In this document: piece by piece, positions 37,640-49,401 of the stretch | Layout of the letters: every line of letters starts with the position of its first letter | Numbering within the stretch: position 1 is the stretch's first letter | Source: Amia ocellicauda | Lineage: Eukaryota > Chordata > Actinopteri > Amiiformes > Amiidae | Reading direction: 5' to 3' | Assembly (NCBI RefSeq): GCF_036373705.1 | Contig: NC_089850.1 | Location: 27,606,733 to 27,670,732 of the forward strand | DNA: 64,000 bases | The notes under the pieces: model-generated | Told to the model about the DNA's origin: nothing | Database searches by the model: none | What the model saw: only the letters and a program-made list of their open reading frames with translations | Program-made: the position numbers and the translations under genes

Positions 37640-39500
37640 TGTCTATTAGCAGTCCTGCCTGGGAGGGATTGTGCCATCCCGACAGCCTTGTGTCATTCAA
37701 TGGAACGCAGGTGTGCACTGTCCTAATTAGTTATAGCTGGAGTATTTAACAGCCCCCTGGACCTCTGATGCCAGCAGTCAACGCCAGCAGCCTCAGTGCC
37801 CCCCTTTCAAAGGGCCCCATCGCCAAAAGGCAGGGACTCTAGCTGTGGGACACCAGTGAGCAGAGGTCTGTGAGGAGACGCCGCACAGCAACTCCAGGCA
37901 GTCATGACTATCTCTCTCCGATTCCAGTCCTGCTCTCTCCTTCCTCTCAGCATGTACCTGTATGCCGTTGCCTCCCTAATCCATATAAACTCATCTCCCT
38001 GCCTCTCCCCTCCTCCTCCCTCCCCTCCATTCCTCTCTCTGGAGGCCTGTGGAATGGCCACTCAGCTTCCAACAAACCCGACTTCATCTCCGCCTTCGCC
38101 TCCCACCACTCCCTGGATTTCCTCACTCTCACCGAGACATGGATATTCCCTGGCGAGATTCTTCATCCACCCCCCAACCTCTCCTTACAGGCGTACTCCA
38201 AGGCTCCGTCCTGGGCCCCCTCCTGTTCTCTCCCTACACTCGCTCCCTGGGCCCCCTCATCGCATCCCATGGTTTCATCACATCCCATGGTTTCTCTTAC
38301 CATTTTTATACAGATGATAACCAGAGCTTGCTGTCTTTCCCCTCCTCTAACACTCTCATCCCCTCTCGCATCTCTTCCTGCTTGTCTGCTATCTCCACCT
38401 GGATGCACTCACACAAACTCAAGCTCAACCTCTCCAAATCTGATCTTCTCTTCCCCACCTCTTCCTCACCTTCTTCTGACCTCTCCATCTCAATCCCCTT
38501 GGAATCTACAACACTCTCTCCCTTTTCTTCCGCAAAGAACCTAGGAGTCACCCTCAATCCTGCGCTCTCCTACACCCAGCACATCAGCATGCTGACACGC
38601 ACCTGTGAGATTCTTCCTGAGCAACATACTCCAAATCCAACCCTTCCTAACCGACTACTGTACTCAGCTGCTTGTCCAGTCCCTGGTCCTCTCCCTCCTG
38701 GCTGGCCTGCCTGTAACTATTACCCGCCGCTCCAGCTCATCCAGAACTCTGCGGCTCGTCTGCTATTCTCTCTGCCCCGATTCGCACATGCTACTCCACT
38801 GCTCTGCTCCCTCCACTGGCTCCCGATACCGGCATACATTCAGTTCAAGACTTTGACCCTCACCTACCACTGTCTCGAACACACTGCACCAAGCTACCTT
38901 CAGACACTCGTATCTCCATACATCCCCTCCAGACCACTGCAGTCTTCCGGTGCCAGAAGACTAACTCTGCCTCCTCTCCACTCTCCTTCCTCCAGAGCTG
39001 CTCCTTCTCATCCCTGGCCCCTAAGTGGTGGAACGACCTTCCCACCAAAGTCAAAACAGCAGAGTCCTTGACCTTCTTCCAGCGCTTACTCAAGACACAT
39101 CTTTTCAGACTGTACTTGTAATTTAGTCATTCATTCGCCTGTAATTGCATTTATACAACATTTTGTCATACTCTTGCCTTTGTATTACTAGCACTTGTAT
39201 TGTTTATTTTGATTTCCCCTATACTCCATCTACCTTAATTCTAAACTTTGACTTAATATCTTGTCTGCACTTATCAGCTTTTACAATCTAGGATGTAAGA
39301 CATTATATATTGCTTAGTGTATCTCCTATGCACTTGTGTAAATTCTAAATTTGTAAAATGTATCATGCCTGAACTATTATTAGTGTATTATTAATGTATT
39401 ACTGTATTGCACTGTATTATTGCAGTTTGCATTGCTCTGATATTTTGTAAGTCGCCCTGGACAAGGGTGTCTGATAATAAATAAATAAATAAATAATAAT
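37640..39500 (+). mobile_element. Internally deleted L2-type LINE
   Basis: Contains an endonuclease-domain fragment, a reverse transcriptase C-terminal half, a 3' UTR and the 3' tail gtcgccctggacaagggtg with an (AATA)n end at about 39447-39500. The endonuclease part runs straight into the RT part, so the middle of ORF2 is missing. The 5' limit is estimated from the start of C-rich sequence. Confidence 0.8.
38049..39071 (+). pseudogene. L2 ORF2 remnant (endonuclease-RT, deleted)
   Basis: Upstream, an overlapping frame reads NKPDFISAFASHHSLDFLTL then TETWI, an apurinic endonuclease motif. The long frame from 38049 includes GVLQGSVLGPLLFSPYTRSL (RT motif B region) and FYTDDNQ. The latter sits where the catalytic YADD is expected, with A changed to T. 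It continues with HKLKLNLSKSDLLFPTSSS, the NLGVTLNPALSYTQHI block, and LQLIQNSAARLLFSLPR then LHWLPIPAYIQFK. Frameshifts occur in both halves, and the fingers/palm start is deleted. Inactive. Confidence 0.85.
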
Positions 39501-40440
39501 AATATAAGTAGTGATAGAATATTAATATTGGTTGGCCTTATTACTTTCTTATGACATTACATATGTACAGTACAGGACTATTTCTTCACAGTAACAATAA
39601 AGGATTCCAGAAGCCAGACATTTGCAGAAGTCCACAATGGTTTGGCCCAAAACTATTTTAAAAAGTCTGCATATAAACTGCCAGTTTTTGCAGAATCATT
39701 GAGGTTTTCTTGTTAGGCATATCCTATTGCGTTCTTCAACTGGTGACACAACATTTTAGATCTCCAGTGGCTCGCAGAGTTTGAATAATTTAACCATGTT
39801 CTGGAAAACGCAGCAAGTTTAGATTCTCACTGTATAGGACAATAATTATATTCTAATATTCATACAGAGTGCATCACAAATCTCTGCAAATGCTTTTTAA
39901 GCATTTGCAACCCTTTAAAACAAGCTTGGTATTTTAATTTTTTCTCTCCAGTTTTATCTTTATTTTCTATGTCCCATTTTATATATACATTTCTATATAT
40001 GTACAATAAATACATTAATAAAAAATACATTTTTGGCTGATTTCTTTGTTTGTATTCAATATAACCATCATCTAATCTACAGGGTTATAAACACTACCTC
40101 AAGTCCAATAGTTTTGTGTAACACTCTAGTTGCCAATGACTCGAAGAAATGTCCCCCTCTGGAGATTGACTTTCACACATCCGCTCTTGTGTGTGTGTGT
40201 GTATATGTGTTTTGAGGGTTGTGAAAGGGGCTAATCCTAGCAGACTCCTCCCTGTGAAATGTAAGCCAAAACAGCACGCATCTGCACAGCTCACGACTCT
40301 GCTGCACCAAATGCAATGTTAGTGATGCGACATAAAGTAACAGATTTGACCAAAAAGGCAATCGAGAAACACAGTGTACGCTCAGTGTGCAGGCGTCTGA
40401 TCCGCCACAAATCATTAGGCACATCTTGCGGTGCGATTGA
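39501..40440. other. Intergenic DNA upstream of SYNE1
   Basis: Nothing recognised apart from a short (GT)n run at about 40187-40205. Confidence 0.5.
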
Positions 40441-40552
40441 AGTCAAGTGAACTGGCTACATTGCAGTTCGGAGGTTTCCATTGGCAACAGTAGTAACCAG
40501 AGAGGCGAGCTGCGAGGTTTCGCTCTTCCCATTGCTCCACTGGTTTGCATTG
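40441..40552 (+). promoter_or_regulatory. Candidate upstream SYNE1 promoter / non-coding exon with X-box
   Basis: A CpG-containing patch in AT-rich DNA. It carries GTTTCC-ATT-GGCAAC at 40474-40488, a full RFX X-box half-site pair with 3-nt spacing, and an overlapping inverted CCAAT. It ends with a plausible donor, CATTG|GTAAGG, at 40552. A matching acceptor lies at 42005-42006. The non-coding exon is an inference. Confidence 0.4.
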
Positions 40553-42006
40553 GTAAGGCTTTTGAATACACCTCTACAGCGTAAACGGGCTTTCCCCTTC
40601 TAATGTCATTTCCTACTTACTTGGGTTATTTAATTGTATTTGTGTGTGCTTATTGCGTTTCGTTTTTTGGCCTAGATGCAAGTATTTTATCGGCTTTGCA
40701 AAGTTCGTCATGCTGCCGAGAGGAGAGAGAAATAGCGACAGCTTATATTATTTCTGTTTGAAACGTGTCCAAAAACGGGATATACTTCTAATTGTAAACA
40801 GAAACCTCCACGGGCCTGTCTTCACTTCTCATTTATTTTCCTTTGCATTATATTGAGCTCCATTTTCAAATGTCACATTCTTAGTGCATGACAGTAACAC
40901 TACTGATCAGTTGTACTGGGATAAATGCACTCTTTGTTATCCTGCCCTTAATTTCTGACGTTTGCTTTGTTGTCAGTGTGTGGAACATATTCAGTAATTC
41001 ATTTGGAACATGTGTTTAAAACATAGACAGGCTCAGTTTCATTGTATTTATCAGCCCACCTTAAGTTTTAACAACGTTTGTATTTTTTATTTTATTTTTT
41101 TTAACTGTCAATGCAATCCATAGTCTCTTTGCAGTGCATATGCATTCACATCAGAGTGTTAGATTGTGGTCTGTTTGCTCCCAACACTTTTTGTTTTGTT
41201 GCAGATAGTGAGATACAAATAGAGCTCTGTGCATTTTGTAGTTTCCATCAGTGGTATGTTACTGAAACATACATGATTTCATATATTAAGTATTGTTGGA
41301 ATTAGATTATTTACATGCCAATATGTCAGTGTTCTGGAAATCCACTTAATTCACTTAAAAGGGACAAATATCTAGCCAGTGGTACATTGAAATTATCCAA
41401 TATTATTATTAACGTTAAACTTGGCAAAAACATGAAAGGACTGAGTTTCAATAAAGCCAATGTCTTTGAAAGAAGAGGCTTACATTAGGATTTAAAGTGC
41501 TCAAATGAAAACAGTCTGAACTGTTCTAGTAGGGCTAGCACTATGTTATCAGGGAGTCTTTTCCAAGACTCTTAAAAGCATCTGCCAATAGATGGGGATG
41601 AATGCATCCATCCAATCGAAGTATGCTTTAGGCAAATTGCTGAAAAGGTACAGGAGCTATAAAACATTTATGCACGTCCTCCAATATTTCAGGTAGCCGG
41701 GGTCAATAGTCATGAATGACTGTAATTAGGAATTATAGCTTTTTATGTAGTTTTGTGGAGGATATTTAAACCAAATCTATAATGATTTCAAACATTTAAA
41801 TTCTACAGATTATTACAGTCAAAAATCACTTAACACACAGTGATTCTGATCAATGTTAACTTGAATCATAAGCATGTGTTAAGTCCTAGTGTTTACAACA
41901 TACCTCAACACTGGTGCTACTGCTGCATGAGAACAGCTAATGAGATGATGAGCTTTGAGCTGCCTGTGCAGGGCACCTAACACAAGCCTGCCTCTTTCCT
42001 TTTTAG
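40553..42006 (+). other. Possible first (5' UTR) intron of SYNE1
   Basis: Bounded by the donor at 40553 and the pyrimidine-rich acceptor cctctttcctttttag ending at 42006. No ORF of interest. Confidence 0.35.
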
Positions 42007-42039
42007 GCAGCTGCTGAGATCAGTGGGGGGAAAAAGGAA

Positions 42040-42110
42040 GTCCGCCATTGGCAAGGAAACAAGACGAGCATTATAAAAGCTGCACTCTCATTGGACGCCT
42101 AGTTGCAGTG
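42040..42110 (+). promoter_or_regulatory. Candidate proximal SYNE1 promoter (CCAAT, TATA)
   Basis: Two ATTGG (inverted CCAAT) motifs at about 42047 and 42090 flank a TATA-like element, attataaaagc, at 42070-42080. It lies about 215 bases before the ATG. It may act instead of, or in addition to, the upstream start at 40.5 kb. Confidence 0.4.
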
Positions 42111-42294
42111 AATCCAGCCCTGCATTCTGTCTGCTAGAGAGAGGGGGAGTGCGTGAGACCTATTGAGAAAGGCAGCTGAAGGAAGGATGCCTTCTTCAGG
42201 GAAGTAGTGCAAACGGTTCATCCTGTCTGCAGTAGACTGTGGTGTGGCATACAACTTGCACTGAGACACGGTTTGACAGTTTTGGAGAAGAACC

Positions 42295-42361
42295 ATGGCC
42301 TCGCCAAGGCATTTTGGGAGATCCCCCAGGGATATTGCCAATGTGATGCAAAAATTACAAG
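42295..42361 (+). CDS. SYNE1: Nesprin-1, first coding exon (partial gene)
   Basis: Nesprin-1 is a giant spectrin-repeat, KASH-domain protein linking the nuclear envelope to actin (family knowledge). This exon encodes only the 22 N-terminal residues, MASPRHFGRSPRDIANVMQKLQ, ending at donor G|GTAGGT. Human SYNE1 starts MATSRGASRCPRDIANVMQRLQ, and the calponin-homology domains follow in later exons. The ATG has a good context (ACC before, G after). The gene is divergent from MYCT1, as in human, which supports the call for so short an exon. The next exon (expected DEQEIVQKRTF-like) is not in the window, so the intron exceeds 21.6 kb. Confidence 0.92.
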
Positions 42362-45300
42362 GTAGGTCCAGAATTTGAAGCTACATTCATTCATTCTTCA
42401 GCTCTGCTTACTTGTACTGTTTCTTCTATTGACTTGTACTGGTATGAAGAATTTACATCTAACTCAAAATGCCTTTTCATTTTCAGAATGAAACAAAATC
42501 TCTGCAATGTACTATTAAGCATTTTCTAATTTTTGCTCTTAACTTTCTGACTGATGTGTTCCCTGTTTTGGAATGCCAGCTAATTTAAGAGTTTAATATT
42601 TAAGCTGTGGAATTTCCTGTACCCACATAGGATAGCCTGCTGTATTCATTGTGCAATTTATCATTTCAGTGGTGACAGCTGCTCTTGAGATATTTGTGTA
42701 TATGTATGTGTCCTGTATGATTTCAGTACAATGTTGTTAAAGTGCATGTCACCTAAATATAAAGCACAGCATGCAACAACATGGACTGATGAATTTGCTT
42801 CCTTTCTCTGTCATTTTCAACCACCATCAAGCACAGCTCTGCTATGGAAATGACCTCAGTGTGTTAATCTAAAGAGTTGTGCATTGACTGCTCTGAAGGT
42901 CAGCTTTGGGCTGGATATACTGTGTTAGTGCTAATGTCAACAGCGTCCTGCTTGCTAGTATTTATTTGAGTAATTCCGAATAATCCCCTGGGTGAAGCGC
43001 TAGTAATAAATGTGAAGGATAGCATCCTTTTTTCCACCCGTTTTTGCAGATTACATTCCATTTACCTTCTCCCTCTCTTGCTTCTGCTTACTGATGCATC
43101 TCTATAGCTTGCATAGAGGTCTCTGTGCAGAAAGCATATATCCAGTTGTTCCTCTACTCATGAAGGGTCTAGACTCACAGAGGGAGGGTGACGCCTAATA
43201 AACACTGCGAGTTCCCCCTCACGTAATTTATAATGTCCGTTCCACACTGGCAGAAGATCAGTGTGTGTACATTGGTGTGGGCCTGTGCAAATAGCATCAG
43301 TAGCAGTATCCCACACCCTTCCTGGTACAGGTAGCTGACATTCACCCTGCTGCACCGGGGACCAATATTAAACACCACTAGACCTCTGCATTAATAACAC
43401 TCACTGCGTCACGTAATAATACAGGAATTCTATTATTTCCTCGTTCATGGCTTTATCTAATCCTGCCTGTGCCACCCACAGGAAACATGGTTCGCCATAC
43501 AAATTTAAGACCATCGTCTTGCCTTACAGCAGTGAAGAATCCCCCAATAATATTGAACAAAGTCAAACACAGGCTATAATGTCCCATGTAATAGAGCACT
43601 TGAAAGGAAGTTCATTAAATATTCCTGGAAGAGAGAGAGTCTCAGAGTCTCATTAGATCTAATAAAAAACAAATGATCACATGGGTTGCTTTCAATGTAT
43701 TGTAGGAAATAGGTAGGAGGCCGCAAATTCACTTCAAATCTGCAAAGTGATTTGGATTGTCTGGGTGAATTGTCTGTTTTTTAAAAAGGTGCTTTGATTT
43801 TACTAGTGTTCAAATAATTGGCCTCAAGGTATTGTTTCTTAGTGGAAGGTGCATTATTTTCATGAGGTGAGCATCAGTCTGCTAATTAATGATAAGAATA
43901 GAGCACCATTCATGTTACAGGTCACAGAGAGTGCGAGGCACTGATTTGAGGACTGGAGCAGACAGTTGTTCTCCTAATCCACTAGAAAGCTGACCAAGGG
44001 CAGACTTATGTTCTGCCTAATCATTCCCAGAGTATCTTTCACCTGGGCAGTAAGAGGGCCCCTCCTTTTAATCAGTTGTGCAGGCATTTGAGGTCCAGTT
44101 GTTTTGTTATCATGTTTACATGGATAGTGGTAATTGATAGATATATTGGAACTGTTGGAAGAGATTTAAAGGTTTATAATCATATAGTCACCTTTTCCTA
44201 TCATGATAATGAGACATACTGAAATATATGTAGTGTATGACTTTTCAGAAGACATGATATTTGACAAGTTCATCCCAGTGCATCAATGAGTTTGCATACA
44301 TTGTTATAGGCCATGCTTTTTAGATTAATATTGATCTACTCTTACATTAAAGAAAGTAATCAGTATCCCATGCGAGGGTCATAAGGTTTAATAACCTTTG
44401 GTTTATTTGACACATTCCAGTCTAAAAACCTTAGCTGTTACTGCAGCAGAACATTTGGTCATGCTAATACTGTATGGTATGTCAATGCAGATTGATAGTT
44501 TAGTGAGAGAAGCCGGCTGCTACTTGAGCTGAATACTTGATGGCAGCGTGTCCTCTGCTGCTGCTGCTGCAGTGTCTGCTCGGGCACGTGCCAAATTTGT
44601 GTTTGAAAGAGGAAGCCAAATTTCTTAATAGGAAGTATTCAGTGAGTAGACATGTTTGGTTCTATTGCCACACCTGCAGACCTTCCGTCTAAGTGAAAAG
44701 CTGCAGTCTATTGCAGTCACGCCTTTCTGTGTAGCACACAAGATTAAAACAAACTAATTGAGAAACTTATTTAAAGAATCCATGGTTTCAAATATTTTTA
44801 CTTCATATCAATTCCTCACTAAAGAGTCAGGAATTTAGTCAATGCAATGTAATATTACTTCTGTGATCTCAAAAGCATTTTTTACAAATGTTCAGTTAAC
44901 TGTGATATAATTAGGGGTGAATATTTGTTTAATCCATTTCATTACATTATTTTAACTATGCATTATAGAAAGTGCACTCTCCACCAACATTTTGGGTCAG
45001 CTGCACAAACTGATGTTGTATTTCAGGCGATAGTATATTGCTTCAGATAAGTGTTCAGTTTTCACTTCGGTTACTAAGGAAGCCCAAGGCATAGCCTGCT
45101 GTGAGCTGAGCTCCTGTACGGCCTGGCTTTTTAAAAGCTTCTTTGATTATTGACATTTGGTTCCTAAGAGACTGGCTACAGACTTTAACCAAATGTTATC
45201 TAGAGTTAACGAGCATGTTTGTAAGCTTGGGATTGTGCAATATCTTTTATTTTAATTTGTTTGTCTATTGTAGTTGTTGGAATGCCCAGCTTTATTTAAC

Positions 45301-48300
45301 ATTGTTTTAGGTTTGGTTATACATTAGCTGATTCGCTGGATATGCATCAAATCTGGAATTTATTCTTTCAGTTTTTCTTATCATGCACTTTGAAGGAGAT
45401 TAAAAAGGTTTAACAGTATCATTATTCAATTAAACCTTTCCTTTCTCTAACAACATAAATAACATGTTCCACTGACATTTTCTAAAGTTTGTTGTCAAAG
45501 GTCTGCTGTAGTTACTGTAAGGAAGTTTAGCATGACATTAATTTAGTCTTAATTTAAACCCTAAATAACAATGGGTGGTGATTCTTTCAGCAACAGAATA
45601 TGAGAACAAGATGATAATGAATATCATTAAGAGCTCTTTGCTGCTTAGAGAAATTCTCCTTATTCCCATTTTACTGGTGATTCTTGCTGATGTGAAAAAC
45701 ATGCCTGAGTGCAAAAATGTGCCCCAGAACAGCGGGATATGACTGACTGTGGAATGATTGAAGAATACCTGTGAATGTTTCCTATAACAAATGCATTCAA
45801 ATGTAATATAAAATTGGTAAAATACATTTCTAGTGTTATTGTCTGTGTATGTTAGAATGAGTGTGAGTCATTAGATGATAATCATGTGTTTTTCAAGAGC
45901 AGATTTGTAATGTTTCGTGTTGGCTAGTTCAGAATACGGTATCTGTAACAGTGGATATATTTGCCAAAGCATAATGAAGTGATCTCATGTGGTTTTGATT
46001 AATAAAACTGGATAAAGTGCCCACAGCTTGAAAGACAATGGCTGAATTGATAACCTACAATTAAAAGTACTGTTTATTTAAAGCTGATGATGACTAGCAC
46101 ATGATCTGTGTGCTATGATATTACTCTACTAATGGAGATGTTTATAAATACAATACAGTATTCACAGTTTCTACCATTACAGTTTATTTTAAAAGGTTAG
46201 ACTTTTCACTTAATCTTATTTACCTTGTACTTATTCTTGGCAGTCTCGCTGTCAATGTCCAACAGCCTATATCCGTTACAGTAAGACCAAAGTTATAACT
46301 ATATATTGGCTGATTTGTAACTCCTAACTCTCCAGTAACTGAACGACAAATACTGGTTAGAGCAATTTCTGTAATTTCGGACGCAGTTTCTAGACATTTA
46401 ATTCCACAATTCTACAGTGAAACTTGAAGCAAGGGGACATTGTCCTTTATTACAGACTGCTGGGATGTGTTATGGGTATCAGATTTATATGAAGGTATTC
46501 TTTATCAGACAAAATCTGTATATGGTTATTAAGGAAATTCCCTCATGAATAAAAATAATAGAAAATCATATGTATTTAATTTGTGTTTTGTCATCTATGA
46601 AGGTATTTAGACTTTTTCAGACAGTTCTTGCTGTTACCCACCTTGACAAATATGAATCACTTTTACATCTTTGACTCGGATAAAGAGCTCGTAGTGATTT
46701 CTGCATAGTCTGATTTGGTTGCAGATTTTAACATCATTGGTACTGCAGTTTCCATGGTGACCTGTGAATCTAAAGATAGATGAAGAAAAGGAGACACCTT
46801 GAAAGACCCCTCCCCCCCACCACTAACTTCTTTGTGGTGTCTGGTGGTGTAGCACTGTACTGGTGATAGCCGCCCAGCAGCAAACATGTGCTATCAGTAA
46901 TGGTATCTGCAGCCTCACCATTTCTTTACTGCTAGTGCTAAGGATATAAAAGATTAATTTAAGAAGACATGTCAATTGTTTAATCTTTTTGCTTAAATTA
47001 ATGTAAAGTGTGTTGCTATGGTTACTGTTAACTAACAGAAGTGCCCCCGTGTGCTGGTGCTCCTCATCAAGGAGTTCCTGTTTCCTGTATATGTGCTGTA
47101 AAATGTTTGCTATAGAGATTCTGAGCTATTTTTGTCCCTTACAGAAATAACAGAGATCTCAGTCTGCATCTAACTAGAGGATCATTTGCATGAAATGTAA
47201 TGCATAGAAGATGCCACCTGTGATTTTTTTCCTTTGGATTATGTAGCTTTCTGTGGAACGTATCTTGGGATTTCCTCATGGCAATCGGGGACAGCATATG
47301 TCATTTCTGCCTGATTGTGTCAGGCCTAACACTGCACTTCTGTACAAGATGCACACAATCAATCTGTTTGTTAGTTATGCTCTGTTATGTTTTTCTCTTT
47401 GTATTCATGACACAGCAGTAGCAGTTTCTCATCCTCTTAGGTGTCTTTGTTATGGAAGGCTAGCAGAACGTGCTGGATTGCAATTGTTTTACCTTTTATA
47501 ACTGTTCAACTACCAGGAGGTGTGGACGTGGGCAATTTATTAAAGCATGGGGCACACTGAACTAGATTTTGTGTTATGCTTTATTTTTCACATTAATTGC
47601 ATTTCTGTTATGAACTTTACTAAGGGCCCTTTTTTCTGGGAATTTTATTTGAGCAGAAAAATTAAAAGTACTCATAAATCTGGGACATTTTGGAAGTAAC
47701 ACCTTGGTGACAGTATTGTCTTAAGGTCAAACAATATAACTGTTTATCCCCAAATGATTCATTGCCTAGCAACCTTTACACCCAAGATGCCCAATTCCAA
47801 CCACTTAAAAGCTGCTGAAAGTGATAATAACCTTATATTGTTAAATTCAAATATTTTGGTTAAGTTCCTTTATATTTGTTAGGCCAGTACATTGTAGCGT
47901 TTCATAATATTATGAGATAAGTTACACATATTTTGCTTCTGTATTTTGTTGAATAATGATTAGAATCTCCCTTTGGACAGCCTGCCTGCTATGAACAACC
48001 TTTAATTCATTTGCTTTTCACTTGCTTTTTTGTTTCAAAGGCTGCATTTACATGTGAGTTTATGGTGGTCTGTGCAAATGTAGATTGGCTAAATCACAAC
48101 AGCAGTATTGCATAGACAAGTCCTTAAATATGTGCTTGACATAGTGCTCTGAGAAATGGAGAATGGAACTATAGGTGGACATGCTTTGAACAGGTTCTAA
48201 TTCCACAATTATTATATTTGAAAACATGGAATGACACCAGTTTACCATTAGCGTTTCCTTCCATAGCGGCAGGGAAGCTGGGAGCTGTAGTTCTGCACCT

Positions 48301-49351
48301 GATTTGTATTCCAGGCTGTGAAGAAATACATTATTTGGGATGGATAGTGCCCCTCTACCACCTGCTGGATGCCCTTGAAATGAGCTGTAATTATGAGGAA
48401 CCTGCATGACAATGGCAGAGCCTGGATAGCAACGCAGTCACTAAACTATGACAAAAGTTGTAAGAACATGTCAGTGTTGCACTGCTGTTGGGATTTTAGG
48501 CTAAGACTAAATAAATATTAAAATCGTAGCAATTCACTGTGATTGGGTATTTCTTCCTGAATATGTCAACAGGGATTTCAGGTTTCTCTAATTGTTTTGC
48601 ATGTTCATTTAAAAAGTTGGTAGTGCATCTTACAAAATTGTGATAAAGTGGTTGTGAACTGAAGCTTCCTTCTTTAAGGAAGTGGTATTTACAAAAATTT
48701 TCATGCAACATGAGATGTGGGAAATAGCGTCATCTTCCTTCCTCCATTTTCAGAAGAACAAGGGGCAGCAAAATAATAGTCTAATATCTGCTTATAATTA
48801 TGTATTACTGTATCTTTCTATATGTGTTTTATGGTTTAAATTGTGATTATATTATAAAACATATGCTTATTATTATATATCCCCTCCCATATATACTAAT
48901 GAAAGCAAACAAGGAAGAAGGTGGTAGATAAAAATAGATGTTTACATCTGTTGATACTGTCTTGACAACAATAAGAAGAAACAAAAGGAATCAGAATTTA
49001 TTGCCTAATTAATGCACTAACGAATGTTCCCCGGTGTTGCATATTATCCATTTTGAATTTGGCTGATTTGAAGTAATAGTGAAACTATAAATTATTTTTT
49101 ATAATTCATGACTGAAATGTGTTTAACCCAGATCTTAATATTACTTATAACCCTGGCCTACCCTGAAGCTCCACTTTTAAATAACATACTATTCCTTTTC
49201 TAATCCTTAACTTTTACCCGAACCATAGACTTAATCCATCCCTTCTTTAAGATGAGCAATGACCCAAACCTTAACCTTAATCTTACGTTTAATCATGTAG
49301 ATTGAAGTTGCTGAAGTCGTCTGCTAAATAATAATAATAATAATAATAATC

Positions 49352-49401
<50 letters not shown>

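Noticed and set aside
37947..38557. Arg/Glu-rich minus-strand ORFs at the L2 element
   Set aside because: Antisense of the C-rich L2 ORF; no independent support.
43158..43656. Overlapping ORFs in SYNE1 intron 1, considered as alternative SYNE1 exons
   Set aside because: No resemblance to spectrin repeats, calponin-homology domains or known SYNE1 N-termini, and no clear acceptor-donor pair in phase.
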